Assembly (NCBI RefSeq): GCF_000316665.1
Contig: NC_019678.1
Coordinates: 1,488,001 to 1,552,000, forward strand
Direction of reading: 5' to 3'
Source: Rivularia sp. PCC 7116
GTDB lineage: Bacteria; Cyanobacteriota; Cyanobacteriia; Cyanobacteriales; Nostocaceae
DNA: 64,000 nt
Shown here: positions 17,458 through 27,519 of the stretch, piece by piece
Layout of the letters: each line of letters opens with the position of its first letter
Position numbering within the stretch: the stretch's first letter is position 1
Program-made: the position numbers and the translations under genes
The notes under the pieces: model-generated
What the model saw: the letters and a program-made list of their open reading frames with translations, nothing else
What the model was told of the DNA's origin: nothing
The model's database searches: none

Positions 17458-19515
17458 TCAGGTAACACCAAAGACAATTACCAAGCCCAAAACAGCTCCG
17501 AAGATAATCAAAGCATAGAGTTGTGCGCGTCCGGTTTCTATGTACTTGAGACTTTCACCGCTGAAAAGAGTGAAAATTCCGGTGAGGTTAACAGCACCAT
17601 CAACAACTCGGAAGTCAACTTCCAATACTTGTCTGGCTAAACGACGCAAGCCAAGAACAAATACCCGATGGTAAATATCATCGAAGTACCACTTGTTGAG
17701 GGATAGCTTGTAAAGCGATGGAATTTTGGCTGCAATCGCTGCTGGGTCGATTTTCTTGGCTCGATACATCAACACAGCCAAGATAATTCCTGCAACGGCT
17801 ATCGCAACGGAAAGTCCTGCCATAGTGTAAAACTCAGTGGCATCGAATTCCGCAGTTTTTTCCATCACTTCAGCTAAGGTTTCGCTGGGTGGATAGATAA
17901 ACTCCTCAAAATAGTTTGCATAAGGAGTTCCTACCAAACCAATTAGCATTGAGGGAATTGCCAAAACCATCAACGGTAAGGTCATCGTCCACGGAGATTC
18001 ATGGGGTGTATCGCTGTGTCCGTGACTATCGTGTGAATGGTCGTCACTTTCTAATTCTCCCTGCTTCATTGCTCCAGGACCAAAATTGGTAGCAACTGCT
18101 GGTTGGGTTAACTGTTGCAAAACACTTTCATCTTTACCCCGGAATTTACCTTCAAATGTCATGAAATACATTCTAAACATGTAGAAAGCAGTAATTCCGG
18201 CAGTTAACCAACCTACGAACCACAAAAATGGATTAACGGCAAAGGCAGAACCAAGAATTTCATCTTTTGACCAAAAACCAGCAAAAGGTGGAATACCAGA
18301 AATTGCCAAGCAACCAATCAAAAAGGTAATTGCGGTAACTGGCATATATTTCCGCAGCCCGCCCATTGCTCGCATATCCTGAGCCACAACTGGATCGTGA
18401 CCTACAACTCCCTCCATTCCGTGAATTACCGAACCGGAACCAAGGAACAGCATGGCTTTAAAGTAAGCATGGGTCATCAAGTGGAAAAAACCGGCAGTAT
18501 AAGCACCTACTCCCATTGCCAAAACCATATAGCCAAGTTGGGAAATGGTTGAGTAAGCCAAACCTTTCTTGATGTCGTTTTGGGTTATGGCAATTGTTGC
18601 TCCCATAAACGCGGTAAATGCGCCAACATAAGCAATGACGTTCATTGCCGCCGGAACATGTTCAAATACCGGGTACATCCGAGCAATTAGGAAAACCCCC
18701 GCAGCCACCATTGTCGCCGCGTGAATCAAGGCAGAAATCGGGGTAGGACCTTCCATTGCATCCGGAAGCCAAACATGCAGGGGAAACTGAGCCGACTTTG
18801 CTACCGGGCCTAAGAAGACTAAAATCGCGAACAAAATTGCTAAGAGGTTACTAAGAGAACCAGTTTGCACTAGTTCCGCGAGGCGATCGCCCATAACCTC
18901 GAACTCGAAGCTTCCCGTCGCCCAGAAAAGTCCTAATATGCCCAACAACAAACCAAAGTCACCGACTCGGTTGGTCACAAAAGCTTTTTGAGCGGCATCT
19001 GCTGCTGACTTGCGGTCGTACCAGAAGCCAACCAGCAAGTAGGAACACATCCCGACCAGTTCCCAGAATATATAAATTTGTACCAGGTTAGGACTAACTA
19101 CCAAACCCAACATTGAGGAGCCAAACAAACTTAAATAGGCATAAAACCTTACGTAGCCTGGGTCGTGAGACATGTAGCCATCGGTGTATATCATCACCAA
19201 CACGGCTACACTGGTCACAATCGCCAACATCACTGCTGTGAGGTGGTCAACAGTATAGCCCATAGTCAAATGAAAGCTACCTGCTGCTGCCCATTCCAAA
19301 GTGCGCGTATAAGTAGCGTGTCCTTGGATTTGACTCCACAACAAACTAAACGACAGCCCCATAGCTGCTGCCATTAAAGAAATAATTAATACGGCATTTA
19401 GTTGTCGTAGGCGGTTAGTCACCTGATTGAACGAAATTAAGCCTAAGCCTACCAGCATCGCTCCTAAAAGCGGTAAAACTGGAATCAGCCAAGCATATTG
19501 ATAGATCACTTCCAT
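17458..19515 (-). CDS. ndhF1: NAD(P)H-quinone oxidoreductase subunit 5 (NdhF1)
   Basis: A 685-residue proton-pumping subunit of thylakoid NDH-1, homologous to NuoL. Features: the helix IFWELVGMCSYLLVGFWYDR with its Glu, the Lys/His motif AKSAQFPLHVWLPDAMEGPT, KKGLAYSTISQLGYMV, and a long C-terminal extension with a lateral-helix region. ATG 19515 (MEVIYQYAWL) is chosen over the adjacent GTG at 19518. A His/Asp-rich loop (DDHSHDSHGHSDTPH, about residue 478) is a cyanobacterial variable insert that may bind metal. It is the first gene of the ndhF1-ndhD1 pair. In cyanobacteria these genes are under LysR-type carbon control. Confidence 0.95.
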   Translation of the reverse strand: MEVIYQYAWLIPVLPLLGAMLVGLGLISFNQVTNRLRQLNAVLIISLMAAAMGLSFSLLWSQIQGHATYTRTLEWAAAGSFHLTMGYTVDHLTAVMLAIVTSVAVLVMIYTDGYMSHDPGYVRFYAYLSLFGSSMLGLVVSPNLVQIYIFWELVGMCSYLLVGFWYDRKSAADAAQKAFVTNRVGDFGLLLGILGLFWATGSFEFEVMGDRLAELVQTGSLSNLLAILFAILVFLGPVAKSAQFPLHVWLPDAMEGPTPISALIHAATMVAAGVFLIARMYPVFEHVPAAMNVIAYVGAFTAFMGATIAITQNDIKKGLAYSTISQLGYMVLAMGVGAYTAGFFHLMTHAYFKAMLFLGSGSVIHGMEGVVGHDPVVAQDMRAMGGLRKYMPVTAITFLIGCLAISGIPPFAGFWSKDEILGSAFAVNPFLWFVGWLTAGITAFYMFRMYFMTFEGKFRGKDESVLQQLTQPAVATNFGPGAMKQGELESDDHSHDSHGHSDTPHESPWTMTLPLMVLAIPSMLIGLVGTPYANYFEEFIYPPSETLAEVMEKTAEFDATEFYTMAGLSVAIAVAGIILAVLMYRAKKIDPAAIAAKIPSLYKLSLNKWYFDDIYHRVFVLGLRRLARQVLEVDFRVVDGAVNLTGIFTLFSGESLKYIETGRAQLYALIIFGAVLGLVIVFGVT

Positions 19516-20281
19516 CACTGATGCCTACTTTTAGAATTCTTCACTCTTATTAGAACATTGCTGCGAAGTAGAAAATGTTTCGCTACGACAGAGAAAACTC
19601 TCTGCCCTTCGTCAAGGGTTGCCATAAGAATTTTTTAAGAAAAAATTTTCATGGTACCCGTCACTTATCTATCCGCAAGGCAATTGTCCTCCTCGGAACT
19701 GTTAATAATTGTGACACACACAATTTAAGATAAAATGCCCCACCCAAAGATTATTTAGATGGGGTTATTAACAATAGTTTCATTTCGATGACTAATACCC
19801 GCTAAGAATCAAAGCTCTTACATATAAGCTGCAACACCTATGGCTGTAATACTTTGAAGCTCCACTTGAGGGCAGATTATCGTCAGAAAAGATAAACACT
19901 GATACCCCAATTTTAAAAGTTTTTTTTACTTTTCTTAAGCAAATTCTTAAATATTCCCTTAGCTAACACTCATAAGCTTCCGTTTTACCAAAACCGGAGG
20001 ATTCTTAGGGCTTATAACAATATTTGCTCAATCAGCCTCCTTCCTGCACTAGGTAGAGGTTTTATCTCGCCAAGCTTTTTTGCCTCTAAAGCAGTATTTC
20101 CAGTATGCCCTACCTTACAAAGTCCACAATCGCTGATGTTAATTATGGTTTATGTTTCAAGTAACATCAGGCAAGCATTTTAATTTATTTGTTCACAAAC
20201 AAACTAGCAAACAAAAATCCTAATTTTCTTGTAACACTGCTTTAAAGTGCAAGCTACGGGGAACCAAAAAATCCAGTGATT
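19516..20281. other. Long intergenic region upstream of ndhF1
   Basis: About 765 bp without a supported gene. It must contain the ndhF1 promoter and leader. On the minus strand a weak hairpin (ACCCCAT ... GGTGGGG, 19738-19771) followed by CATTTTATC could end the thioredoxin transcript. No tRNA or other known RNA fold was found. Confidence 0.45.
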
Positions 20282-20680
20282 TTAAGCACCTAGCCTCAAA
20301 GGGCGACAATCTAATTCCGTGTCAACTCTGCTACCATAAGTTCGAGGTAAATTTGTGTAGCAATATTTCATTTCAGTTAAAGCCGCAAATAAATCTTCTC
20401 TACCTCTAAAACCTTCTAAACGCTTTTGGACAATACCGTTTTCAATCAACAATAAAGTTGGAAGTGTTGTGAGTTTGTAGGTGGTAGATAGTTTGAAGTT
20501 ATCATCAGCATTTACTCCAACTAACTTAATTTCTTCGCCACATTGAGATTTAAATTGAAATAATAAAGGTTTTATGATGCGACATAAGCCACACCAAGGT
20601 GCTTCAAAATTAACTAAAACTGGAACTTGAGATTCTAAAACTTCTTTTGTAAATGTCCGTTCATTAACCGACAACACCAT
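20282..20680 (-). CDS. Thioredoxin-like protein with WCGLC active site
   Basis: A 132-residue thioredoxin-fold protein without a signal peptide, so cytosolic. The active site is WCGLC (Cys30, Cys33) in place of the usual WCGPC; the cis-Pro is in TTLPT (Pro74). After a standard domain of about 107 residues there is a 25-residue C-terminal tail with one more Cys (ELDCRPLRLGA). Pro-to-Leu between the cysteines shifts redox potential and partner choice in engineered thioredoxins, so its targets may differ from those of TrxA. It is a single gene. A redox role is likely; the partner is unknown. Confidence 0.82.
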   Translation of the reverse strand: MVLSVNERTFTKEVLESQVPVLVNFEAPWCGLCRIIKPLLFQFKSQCGEEIKLVGVNADDNFKLSTTYKLTTLPTLLLIENGIVQKRLEGFRGREDLFAALTEMKYCYTNLPRTYGSRVDTELDCRPLRLGA

Positions 20681-21353
20681 GATGCCTCTTGAACTAAATG
20701 GTTTTCATATTATCATTCCTTGCTACGATCGCTTTTGCATTTTGATTGCAAAATAGATCTATAGACTTTTATACTCACATATACTTAAAGCAACATTATC
20801 TACTTTGATAATTGCTTGCTTGTTTCATTTTCCGGTGCGCCTCTTGCTTTAAATAAGCAAAACTCCTCTAATTTGGAAATGACTTGCCTTCTTTAACCCA
20901 GAAGTCTTGTTGTAACCTATAGACTACATAGCATTTTTGTTATATAGCGATGACAAACAAGTAGCTGTTTAAATTTTGACTTCTAATTAGTGAAAGCTGT
21001 CGGCATCTAATATAACCGATAGATTGGCAAAATTGGCGTAAATTTCCCTGTGAAAGAGGTAGATAGCACAATCGACTATATACTATTAAATCTCTACTTT
21101 CTCAAAAAAAACACCCCCTAGACAAAACTATATTCGACAGAGGGCAAGCTGAATCCCAAGGACTTATACTGTACATAACAAAGCATATGAGTTTGTTATT
21201 TTGCCTGCCCTCTAAACAAGAAAGTCACATCCACTTGTTACAGATGTTTGAGTTTATCCTACATTGAATCGGTCGCAACTGAAGGCTATTGAAACTTCAA
21301 TATTTTTGCCCTCCAATGCTTGCTGCTGTAAGTGTTGAAGTGACCCAAACGGT
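20681..21353. other. Intergenic region with a structured segment
   Basis: About 670 bp with no gene. At 21139-21213 two nested perfect 8-bp inverted repeats (AGAGGGCA / TGCCCTCT outside, ATAACAAA / TTTGTTAT inside) could fold into a 75-nt two-tier hairpin. On the minus strand a GGGGGTGTTTTTTTTGAG tract follows, so a transcript past the NnrU gene could end there. Confidence 0.4.
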
Positions 21354-22076
21354 CTACCATTCTACTCTACTAGTTAAACTCATCAACAAGGGGTGAGACC
21401 ACCAAAACAAAAGTACAAAACAGGCTACTCCCAAATAAGCAGGACGTAAAAATTCCTTTGCCTTGATTGATTGACGACCATCGAGAACTGCCGCAAAAGG
21501 AATAATACTAGTGCGTCGCTTTACTTCTTCAAAGGCTTCACCATAACGTGCATACAAACGGCGATCGCCATGCCATACCGCAAATAAATGATGTATTACT
21601 AAACCGATAGAGGTAACAAGTGTAAAAGTAGTACCTATCCATAAAGTGTGAGCAACACACCAAATTATTTGTCCTACCATTTGTGGGTGCCGGGTAATAC
21701 GAATAATTCCAGTTTCGTACATATGAACTTGTGGCTTGGAGATAGCAGCAACTTCCAGTAGATTAAATGTAGAAGGATATAAAAATACAAAAGAAATTGC
21801 CGATAATACCCAGACCAAAGTTTGTATTCCGGGCACATTTTGTACCTGCCAAAGCTGCAAACCATCATAACGATGGTTAAAAAAGTAAACAATTAAGATT
21901 ACAGCTAATACCAGGCTGACAAGTGCAAATAAAATCCGATAAAGCCTTGCTCCTATGAGCTTTTCTGCTTTTTCACGCAAGGCTGCTCCTCCACTGTGAG
22001 CAATTGCAAAAGTCAATAACAGTCCCAGCATGACACAATGAGTGGAGGTAAACACGTTAGGCACAATAGTATACAT
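21354..22076 (-). CDS. NnrU-family membrane protein (Z-ISO-like)
   Basis: A 240-residue protein with about six membrane helices and no soluble domain. Conserved blocks include HSGGAALREKAEKLIGARLYR, GIIRITRHPQMVGQIIW and HHLFAVWHGDRRLYARYGEAFE. The two His-containing blocks match NnrU/Z-ISO proteins, in which histidines bind heme. Plant Z-ISO isomerises 15-cis-zeta-carotene; the bacterial NnrU name comes from nitric-oxide-linked operons. Either role is possible; carotenoid isomerisation is the more plausible in a phototroph. It is divergent from rbcR and shares a 230-bp promoter region with it. Confidence 0.8.
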   Translation of the reverse strand: MYTIVPNVFTSTHCVMLGLLLTFAIAHSGGAALREKAEKLIGARLYRILFALVSLVLAVILIVYFFNHRYDGLQLWQVQNVPGIQTLVWVLSAISFVFLYPSTFNLLEVAAISKPQVHMYETGIIRITRHPQMVGQIIWCVAHTLWIGTTFTLVTSIGLVIHHLFAVWHGDRRLYARYGEAFEEVKRRTSIIPFAAVLDGRQSIKAKEFLRPAYLGVACFVLLFWWSHPLLMSLTSRVEW

Positions 22077-22195
22077 AGATAAAGTTAAAGAAATTTAGAG
22101 CCTCAATATCCCTAGTACAACCAATACCACATTCATTCAAAACAAAGGATTTTGGTCAAGATGTTGAGAAATCTGTCTTTTTCGAGTAATACCTT

Positions 22196-22209
22196 ATTAA
22201 GCGTTTAAT
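22196..22209. promoter_or_regulatory. Possible LysR-type operator between nnrU and rbcR
   Basis: ATTAA-GCGT-TTAAT is an inverted repeat close to the ATTA-type half-sites reported for RbcR/CbbR, but with 4 rather than 5 central bases. Its place in the divergent region suits autoregulation. Weak evidence. Confidence 0.3.
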
Positions 22210-22303
22210 ACGCATTGTTATCATTCATGTCTTGTCAAAATAAAACTATGAAAGCCCGAATGTTACTAATACTACTCATGCACAAACTTGTGGGTTGAGC
22301 CTT

Positions 22304-23314
22304 ATGTCTGACCTTCCTTTCACTTTAGATCAGTTACGAATACTCAAAGCAATTGCCGCAGAAGGGAGTTTTAAGCGTGCTGCTGACAGCCTTTATGTCT
22401 CCCAACCAGCAGTTAGCTTGCAAGTGCAAAACTTAGAAAGACAACTAGATGTGCCCTTATTTGACCGTGGAGGTCGTCGGGCACAATTAACTGAAGCTGG
22501 GCACTTGCTTTTGAGTTATGGAGAAAAAATTCTCAGTCTCTGTCAAGAAACTTGTCGTGCTATTGAAGATTTACAAAATCTTCAAGGAGGCACTTTAATC
22601 GTTGGTGCTTCTCAAACAACTGGGACTTATCTTTTGCCCCGAATGATTGGTATGTTCCGACAGAAATATCCAGATGTGGCGGTGCAGTTACACGTTCATT
22701 CTACTCGTCGCACAGCCTGGAGCGTAGTTAACGGACAAGTCGATTTGGCAATTATTGGTGGCGAGATTCCCGCAGAATTAACGGATTCAATCGAAAAGAT
22801 TCCTTATGCTGAAGATGAATTGGCATTAATTCTACCTGCGTCTCATCCATTCTCTAAACTTGAAACCATTCAAAAAGAAGATTTGTACAAATTGCAGTTT
22901 ATTGCTTTAGATTCGCAATCGACTATCCGTAAAGTCATCGATCAAGTGCTAACGCGCCATGATATCGATACGCGACGTTTAAGAGTTGAAATGGAACTTA
23001 ATTCCATTGAAGCAATTAAAAATGCCGTGCAATCTTCTTTGGGAGCCGCTTTTGTTTCAACTAGCGCTATTGCCAAAGAGCTACAAATGGGAATGCTTCA
23101 TTTCACTCCAATCGATAGTGTAGTTGTCAAGCGGACGCTGTGGTTGATTTTTAATCCCAATCGCTACAGATCGAAAGCCGCAGAAGCCTTCAGTCGAGAA
23201 ATACTACCTCAGTTTGCCGCACCTGGATGGCATATAGACATGTTAAAATCATCACATACTGCTATACCAGTAAATGGGCTAGAAGTACAGGCATCCAACT
23301 TCAAAGAAACCTAA
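22304..23314 (+). CDS. rbcR: LysR-type regulator RbcR
   Basis: A 336-residue LysR protein from ATG 22304. The N-terminal winged helix-turn-helix (about 1-65) contains [28 protein letters not shown], close to the algal plastid and cyanobacterial RbcR/Ycf30 type. The effector domain (about 90-300) includes [23 protein letters not shown]. RbcR activates rubisco and other carbon-fixation genes according to metabolite levels. It is near ndhF1/ndhD1 and devH, an arrangement I recall from Anabaena 7120. A TTG three codons upstream is also open but less likely. Confidence 0.9.
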   Translation: MSDLPFTLDQLRILKAIAAEGSFKRAADSLYVSQPAVSLQVQNLERQLDVPLFDRGGRRAQLTEAGHLLLSYGEKILSLCQETCRAIEDLQNLQGGTLIVGASQTTGTYLLPRMIGMFRQKYPDVAVQLHVHSTRRTAWSVVNGQVDLAIIGGEIPAELTDSIEKIPYAEDELALILPASHPFSKLETIQKEDLYKLQFIALDSQSTIRKVIDQVLTRHDIDTRRLRVEMELNSIEAIKNAVQSSLGAAFVSTSAIAKELQMGMLHFTPIDSVVVKRTLWLIFNPNRYRSKAAEAFSREILPQFAAPGWHIDMLKSSHTAIPVNGLEVQASNFKET

Positions 23315-23513
23315 TGTAGGTTAAAAGTTTTTTGTCATAGTAATAACTGCGAACTGTTCTGACTTAATTAGTAAGACAAAAATGATTATACGTTTTCTGC
23401 TATTAACCCTTGTTAAGTAGAAAAAATTATGTGTAAATATTTTTGTCGGATTACTTGAATCCAATTTTACCGTTCGCCGTCCTAGACAAATTGCTCGTGA
23501 CTTGTGACTAAAA

Positions 23514-24929
23514 ATGGAAATTTACTGTACTCGTCCCCAGTGTCCCCATCCACAAAACCATTTTGCCGATCTAGACAACAACGCAACTCTGAGAACGGCT
23601 AACCAAAAATACTGCACCGCTTGTGGGATGCCTTTAATTTTAGCCGGACGTTATTTACCAATAAAGCTGCTTGGAAGAGGGGGTTTCGGAGCAGCTTTTT
23701 TATCGCGCGATCGCTATACTCCAGGTATGCGGCAATGCGTTGTAAAACAGTTTCTGCCAGCCGGAAATTTGAGTCCAACTCAATTAAAACTTGCTCAGGA
23801 CTTATTTGAAAGAGAAGCAGTAGTTTTAGAGGAGATTGGCTCGCAACACGAACAAATCCCCGACTTGTTCGCTTTTTTTCCTGTAATAGTTCCTGGCTTG
23901 CAAACAAACGAGCAAAACCAATTTTTCTATTTGGTACAAGAACATATTGATGGAGACAACTTAGAAGAAGAATTAGTTAGTAAAGGGAAATTTTCTGTAG
24001 AAGAAGTATTATTTCTGCTGCATTCAATTCTGCCAGTACTGCAATTCGTTCACGATAAAGGAATTATCCACCGGGACATTAAACCTTCCAACATAATGCG
24101 TCATCGTAACGGTAAGCTTTTCTTACTAGATTTTGGCGCGGTTAAACAAGTAGCAAACAGCCCCTCTGGGGCTGGTAATTCTTCTACCGGAATATATTCT
24201 TTGGGATTTGCGCCACCAGAACAAATGTCTGGAGCAGAAGTATTTCCTTCCACTGATTTATACGCTTTGGCTGTAACTGTCATTTTGCTATTAACCGGAC
24301 AAAAGAATGTAACTGAGCTATTTGATGCTTATAGCAATAAGTTGCAGTGGCAAGATAAGGTACAGGTTAGTCCTCATTTTGCCGAAATTCTAGAAAAGAT
24401 GCTTCGCAGTGCGCCAAGTCAACGCTTTCAATCGGCAGAAGAGGTATGGGCTGCTCTTGATGAGTCCGCGCAACCACTACCAGAGACTTCATTAAATTAC
24501 CACCAGCCCCAAGCAATATCACAACCACAACCTCCACCACTTCCAAAACCTTCTACAAAAAAATATAGTTCCCAAGTCGCAGAATTCTCTACCTTAGAAT
24601 TATTAGCCGGTTCTGCCTTTAGTGGATTTGAAGGTACATTAATTTCTATAGCTTTTTTAAGCTTACTTCAATCACCTCCTATCACTTTTGTCACTTGTGC
24701 TGTAATTATAGGAATATTGGTTTTTGCTCAAACCAGGCGATGGATTGAAAAGTGGGATTTAGTAATTATTCCCGCCATCAGTTTGTTAATTATGATTTTT
24801 ATTCCATTGTTACAAGGTGGGCTTGGCATTCAAGGAATAGTTATTTTATCTTTAGCTGCAAGTTTAGTTGCCGTTGCTCTAACATCACTCTTTCGTCTTA
24901 TATATAAAATACTCTCTTCAATGATTTAA
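23514..24929 (+). CDS. Zinc-ribbon, membrane-anchored Ser/Thr protein kinase
   Basis: A 471-residue Hanks-type kinase of the cyanobacterial SpkB/PknB-like group. An N-terminal Cys4 ribbon (Cys5, 10, 34, 37) precedes the kinase domain (about 46-320): glycine loop GRGGFG 54-59, Lys78, catalytic HRDIKPSN (186-193), DFG (206-208) and APPE. After a Pro-rich linker (about 325-345) come several C-terminal hydrophobic helices (about 358-470) that should hold it in the membrane. All catalytic residues are present, so it should be active. Targets are unknown. It is a single gene downstream of rbcR with 200 bp between. Confidence 0.88.
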   Translation: MEIYCTRPQCPHPQNHFADLDNNATLRTANQKYCTACGMPLILAGRYLPIKLLGRGGFGAAFLSRDRYTPGMRQCVVKQFLPAGNLSPTQLKLAQDLFEREAVVLEEIGSQHEQIPDLFAFFPVIVPGLQTNEQNQFFYLVQEHIDGDNLEEELVSKGKFSVEEVLFLLHSILPVLQFVHDKGIIHRDIKPSNIMRHRNGKLFLLDFGAVKQVANSPSGAGNSSTGIYSLGFAPPEQMSGAEVFPSTDLYALAVTVILLLTGQKNVTELFDAYSNKLQWQDKVQVSPHFAEILEKMLRSAPSQRFQSAEEVWAALDESAQPLPETSLNYHQPQAISQPQPPPLPKPSTKKYSSQVAEFSTLELLAGSAFSGFEGTLISIAFLSLLQSPPITFVTCAVIIGILVFAQTRRWIEKWDLVIIPAISLLIMIFIPLLQGGLGIQGIVILSLAASLVAVALTSLFRLIYKILSSMI

Positions 24930-24940
24930 CTGTTTTCAGA

Positions 24941-25068
24941 TATATATAGGAATACGTTTTGATTTCTGAATAACTCGTAGGGGCTAGGTAACAGAGAATA
25001 GGGAATAGGAAATAGGGAACAGAAAATGTACTGGGTATTTTCCAAAATTCAAATAGGAATCCTATATT
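24941..25068. repeat. TATATAGGAATCC MITE-like element, copy A
   Basis: About 128 bp with imperfect inverted ends (TATATATAGGAATACG and AATAGGAATCCTATAT) and an internal GGGAATAGG heptamer tract. The same element, in opposite orientation, is at 51072-51177. Non-coding. Confidence 0.75.
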
Positions 25069-25613
25069 AATTTAAAGTTAACCATTTTAAGTTAACCTAA
25101 GCATCATTAATGCTAGATAAACAGACGTTAATATTAAGCTTTATTAAATTAGCTGTAATCATAAATTACAAATAATGAATTATAAGTAATAGTTGCAAAA
25201 TTTACCATTATTTAAATAGCAGAAATGGAACAAGTTGATAAAGTTGCTAAGAGTTATCTTGAATCAGGAGATTTTTTCAAGATATATTGGCACTAACTGA
25301 ATTAATGCAATTTATTTTGCTTATAAATTTTCTTGATATCAAACTTTTGAATCAAGACTATATTTCAACGAAGCAAAACTAAATGGATATCAAGTTATTG
25401 TTTTAAGCATGTTTTTGATTGATATCTGATTCAACTCAGTTTGCAGCGATGAAAATCTCTGTATTCGGCAACATCAACATATAAATTCTGTAATTTATCA
25501 ATCAAACTTTATTGATAGGTGCATTTGCTAATAATGTTTTTTGTTTCACTCTATAAAAGTAAATCCGCACAGAGTTAAAATCCCTATTCTCTAGAAAGTC
25601 AATCACTATATTT
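25069..25613. other. AT-rich intergenic region
   Basis: About 545 bp upstream of the PstS-like gene. No supported gene, tRNA or hairpin; it should contain that gene's promoter. Confidence 0.4.
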
Positions 25614-26645
25614 ATGGCGCAGAAAAACGAGACAAAGGTTTTAGTTCTAGCCCTACTAATTACTCTCGGTATAGTAGGTGGAGTATATTGGTGGTTGGCT
25701 AGAAGCTTTGATATCCCATTAGGTTCTATTAGTAACAATCAATCTCAGCCGAATCTGCAATTTGCTGGTTCTGGTTTTGCTTCCGTACAGAAAGTTCCTT
25801 CTGGATTATTTAGCTACGGGGGTAGCACTACATGGGCACCTATTCGTAAAGAAGCTGATTCTGCGATTGCAACAGCTTTACCTAAATTTCAACTCCGCTA
25901 TACAAATCCAACTAAAGGTTCCCCCGGTTCTGGTAGCGGTATCAAAATGCTGTTAAACAATCAGTTGGCTTTTTCTCAATCTTCACGCGCAGTCAAGGAT
26001 AAAGAATACCAACAAGCACAACAACGGGGTTTTAAGCTTCAAGAAATTCCCATAGCTATTGATGGTATTGCTATTGCTGTCAATCCTGAATTAAATATCC
26101 CAGGGCTTACCTTAGCTCAACTTAAAGATATTTACACTGGAAAAATAACTAATTGGCAAGAAGTCGGTGGAAAAAATCAACAGATTGTACCTTATTCTAA
26201 AATTAGTGAGGGAGGCACTGTTGAGTTTTTTGTTAACAACATTTTAGAAAAAGAAGAGTTTAGTAAAAATGTTGAAAAAATTTCTACGACTACTGAGGCT
26301 TTGAGAAAAGTCAATCAAAATCCAGGAGGTATTTACTATGCTTCTGCACCGGAGGTTGTTGGACAGTGCGGAATTAAACCTTTACCTATAGGAAGAACCC
26401 AGTCCCAATTAATTCCACCTTATCAAGAGCCATACGTTCCAAATTCGGATTGTCCGCAAAAACGTAATCAACTAAATGTGGATGCTTTTAGAAGCGATGA
26501 ATATCCCATGACTAGACGCTTGTTTGTAGTGGTTAGGAAAAACGGTCAAATTGACGAACAAGCAGGCATGGCTTACGCCAATTTACTACTTACAGATGAA
26601 GGTCAAAAGTTAATTTCTAAAGCAGGATTTGTCAGAATTAGATAA
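25614..26645 (+). CDS. PstS-like phosphate-binding protein, membrane-anchored
   Basis: A 343-residue PBP-like protein. An N-terminal helix (about 9-28, VLVLALLITLGIVGGVYWWL) acts as uncleaved anchor or signal. The PstS-type domain (about 55-343) shows FSYGGSTTWAP, GSGSGIKMLLNNQLAFSQSSR, the IYTGKITNWQEVGG block and ISEGGTVEFF, which carry phosphate contacts in PstS. There are no permease or ATPase genes nearby, so it may serve a distant Pst system or act as a sensor. A decayed second copy follows directly. The ligand is inferred from the family. Confidence 0.82.
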   Translation: MAQKNETKVLVLALLITLGIVGGVYWWLARSFDIPLGSISNNQSQPNLQFAGSGFASVQKVPSGLFSYGGSTTWAPIRKEADSAIATALPKFQLRYTNPTKGSPGSGSGIKMLLNNQLAFSQSSRAVKDKEYQQAQQRGFKLQEIPIAIDGIAIAVNPELNIPGLTLAQLKDIYTGKITNWQEVGGKNQQIVPYSKISEGGTVEFFVNNILEKEEFSKNVEKISTTTEALRKVNQNPGGIYYASAPEVVGQCGIKPLPIGRTQSQLIPPYQEPYVPNSDCPQKRNQLNVDAFRSDEYPMTRRLFVVVRKNGQIDEQAGMAYANLLLTDEGQKLISKAGFVRIR

Positions 26646-26971
26646 TGTAGGCTGGCTAAAAGCTAATAGTATAATTTTATTTGATAATTTTTTATTTACT
26701 ATTAGCTATTTAGCCATTTATTTGCAGGACTTACGGACTAAGGCTGTCGCCGAACTTTGGTAACGGAGCATTGCACAAAGGCAATAACGCAGGAAGAAAA
26801 TTCAACACTGCGCTTCGCCTTGCCCATAAGAAAAATATTTCTATAGTGTAAATCCTAATAAAAAACACTAAGAGAATAATATTTGAATTTAAAAACTATA
26901 TTTAAAATTGCTATCAATAGACTGGCTACAGCCGTCGATTATAAATAAATCTTCGAGGACTAAGCTGAAAG

Positions 26972-27500
26972 CAATTAAAATCTATATACACTGGCAAAAT
27001 TACAAATTGGAACCAGTTATGTGGTACGAATATATCAATAAAAATATGTTGCCGTCGCATTAATGACGGTGGTGCTGTAGAGCTATTTGTTCAAAATCTT
27101 TTGGGCGATGAACCTATGGCTCACATTGTAGAATTTGTTTCTAATACTACCCAAGCTTTACAAAAAGTAGCAGCTAGTACTAGGGTATTTCCGCACGCTT
27201 AAGCCCCAGAAGTGGTTCCTCAATGTTCAATCAAACCCTTGCCGTTGGGGCGAACGCAAGGGAATACGTTGTCCCTACCAAGAACTATTCCTCCTCCCTT
27301 CAGAATGTCCTAGGTCGCGCAACAAATTGAACATTGAGGCTTTTCAGTCTGGCAATTACCCGATTACCCAAAATTTGTTTGTGGTGGTCAAACAAAACGG
27401 GCAAACCGAACAACAAGCAGGTGTTGCTTATGCTAACTTTTTACTCACTCAGCAAGGACAGGAATTTATATCACAAACCGGGTTTGTTAGAATCCGCTGA
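26972..27500 (+). pseudogene. Decayed copy of the PstS-like gene
   Basis: Translation in pieces matches the C-terminal half of the preceding gene: QLKSIYTGKITNWNQLCG near 26972, then NDGGAVELFVQNLLGDE, then APEVVPQCSIKPLPLGRTQG, and finally NLFVVVKQNGQTEQQAGVAY down to GFVRIR and TGA at 27500. A stop codon falls inside (TAA near 27200) and the matching pieces lie in different frames, so at least two frameshifts are needed. The N-terminal half is missing or unrecognisable. It arose by tandem duplication and decay. Confidence 0.85.
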
Positions 27501-27519
27501 CTCTTACTTATGAGAAAAG

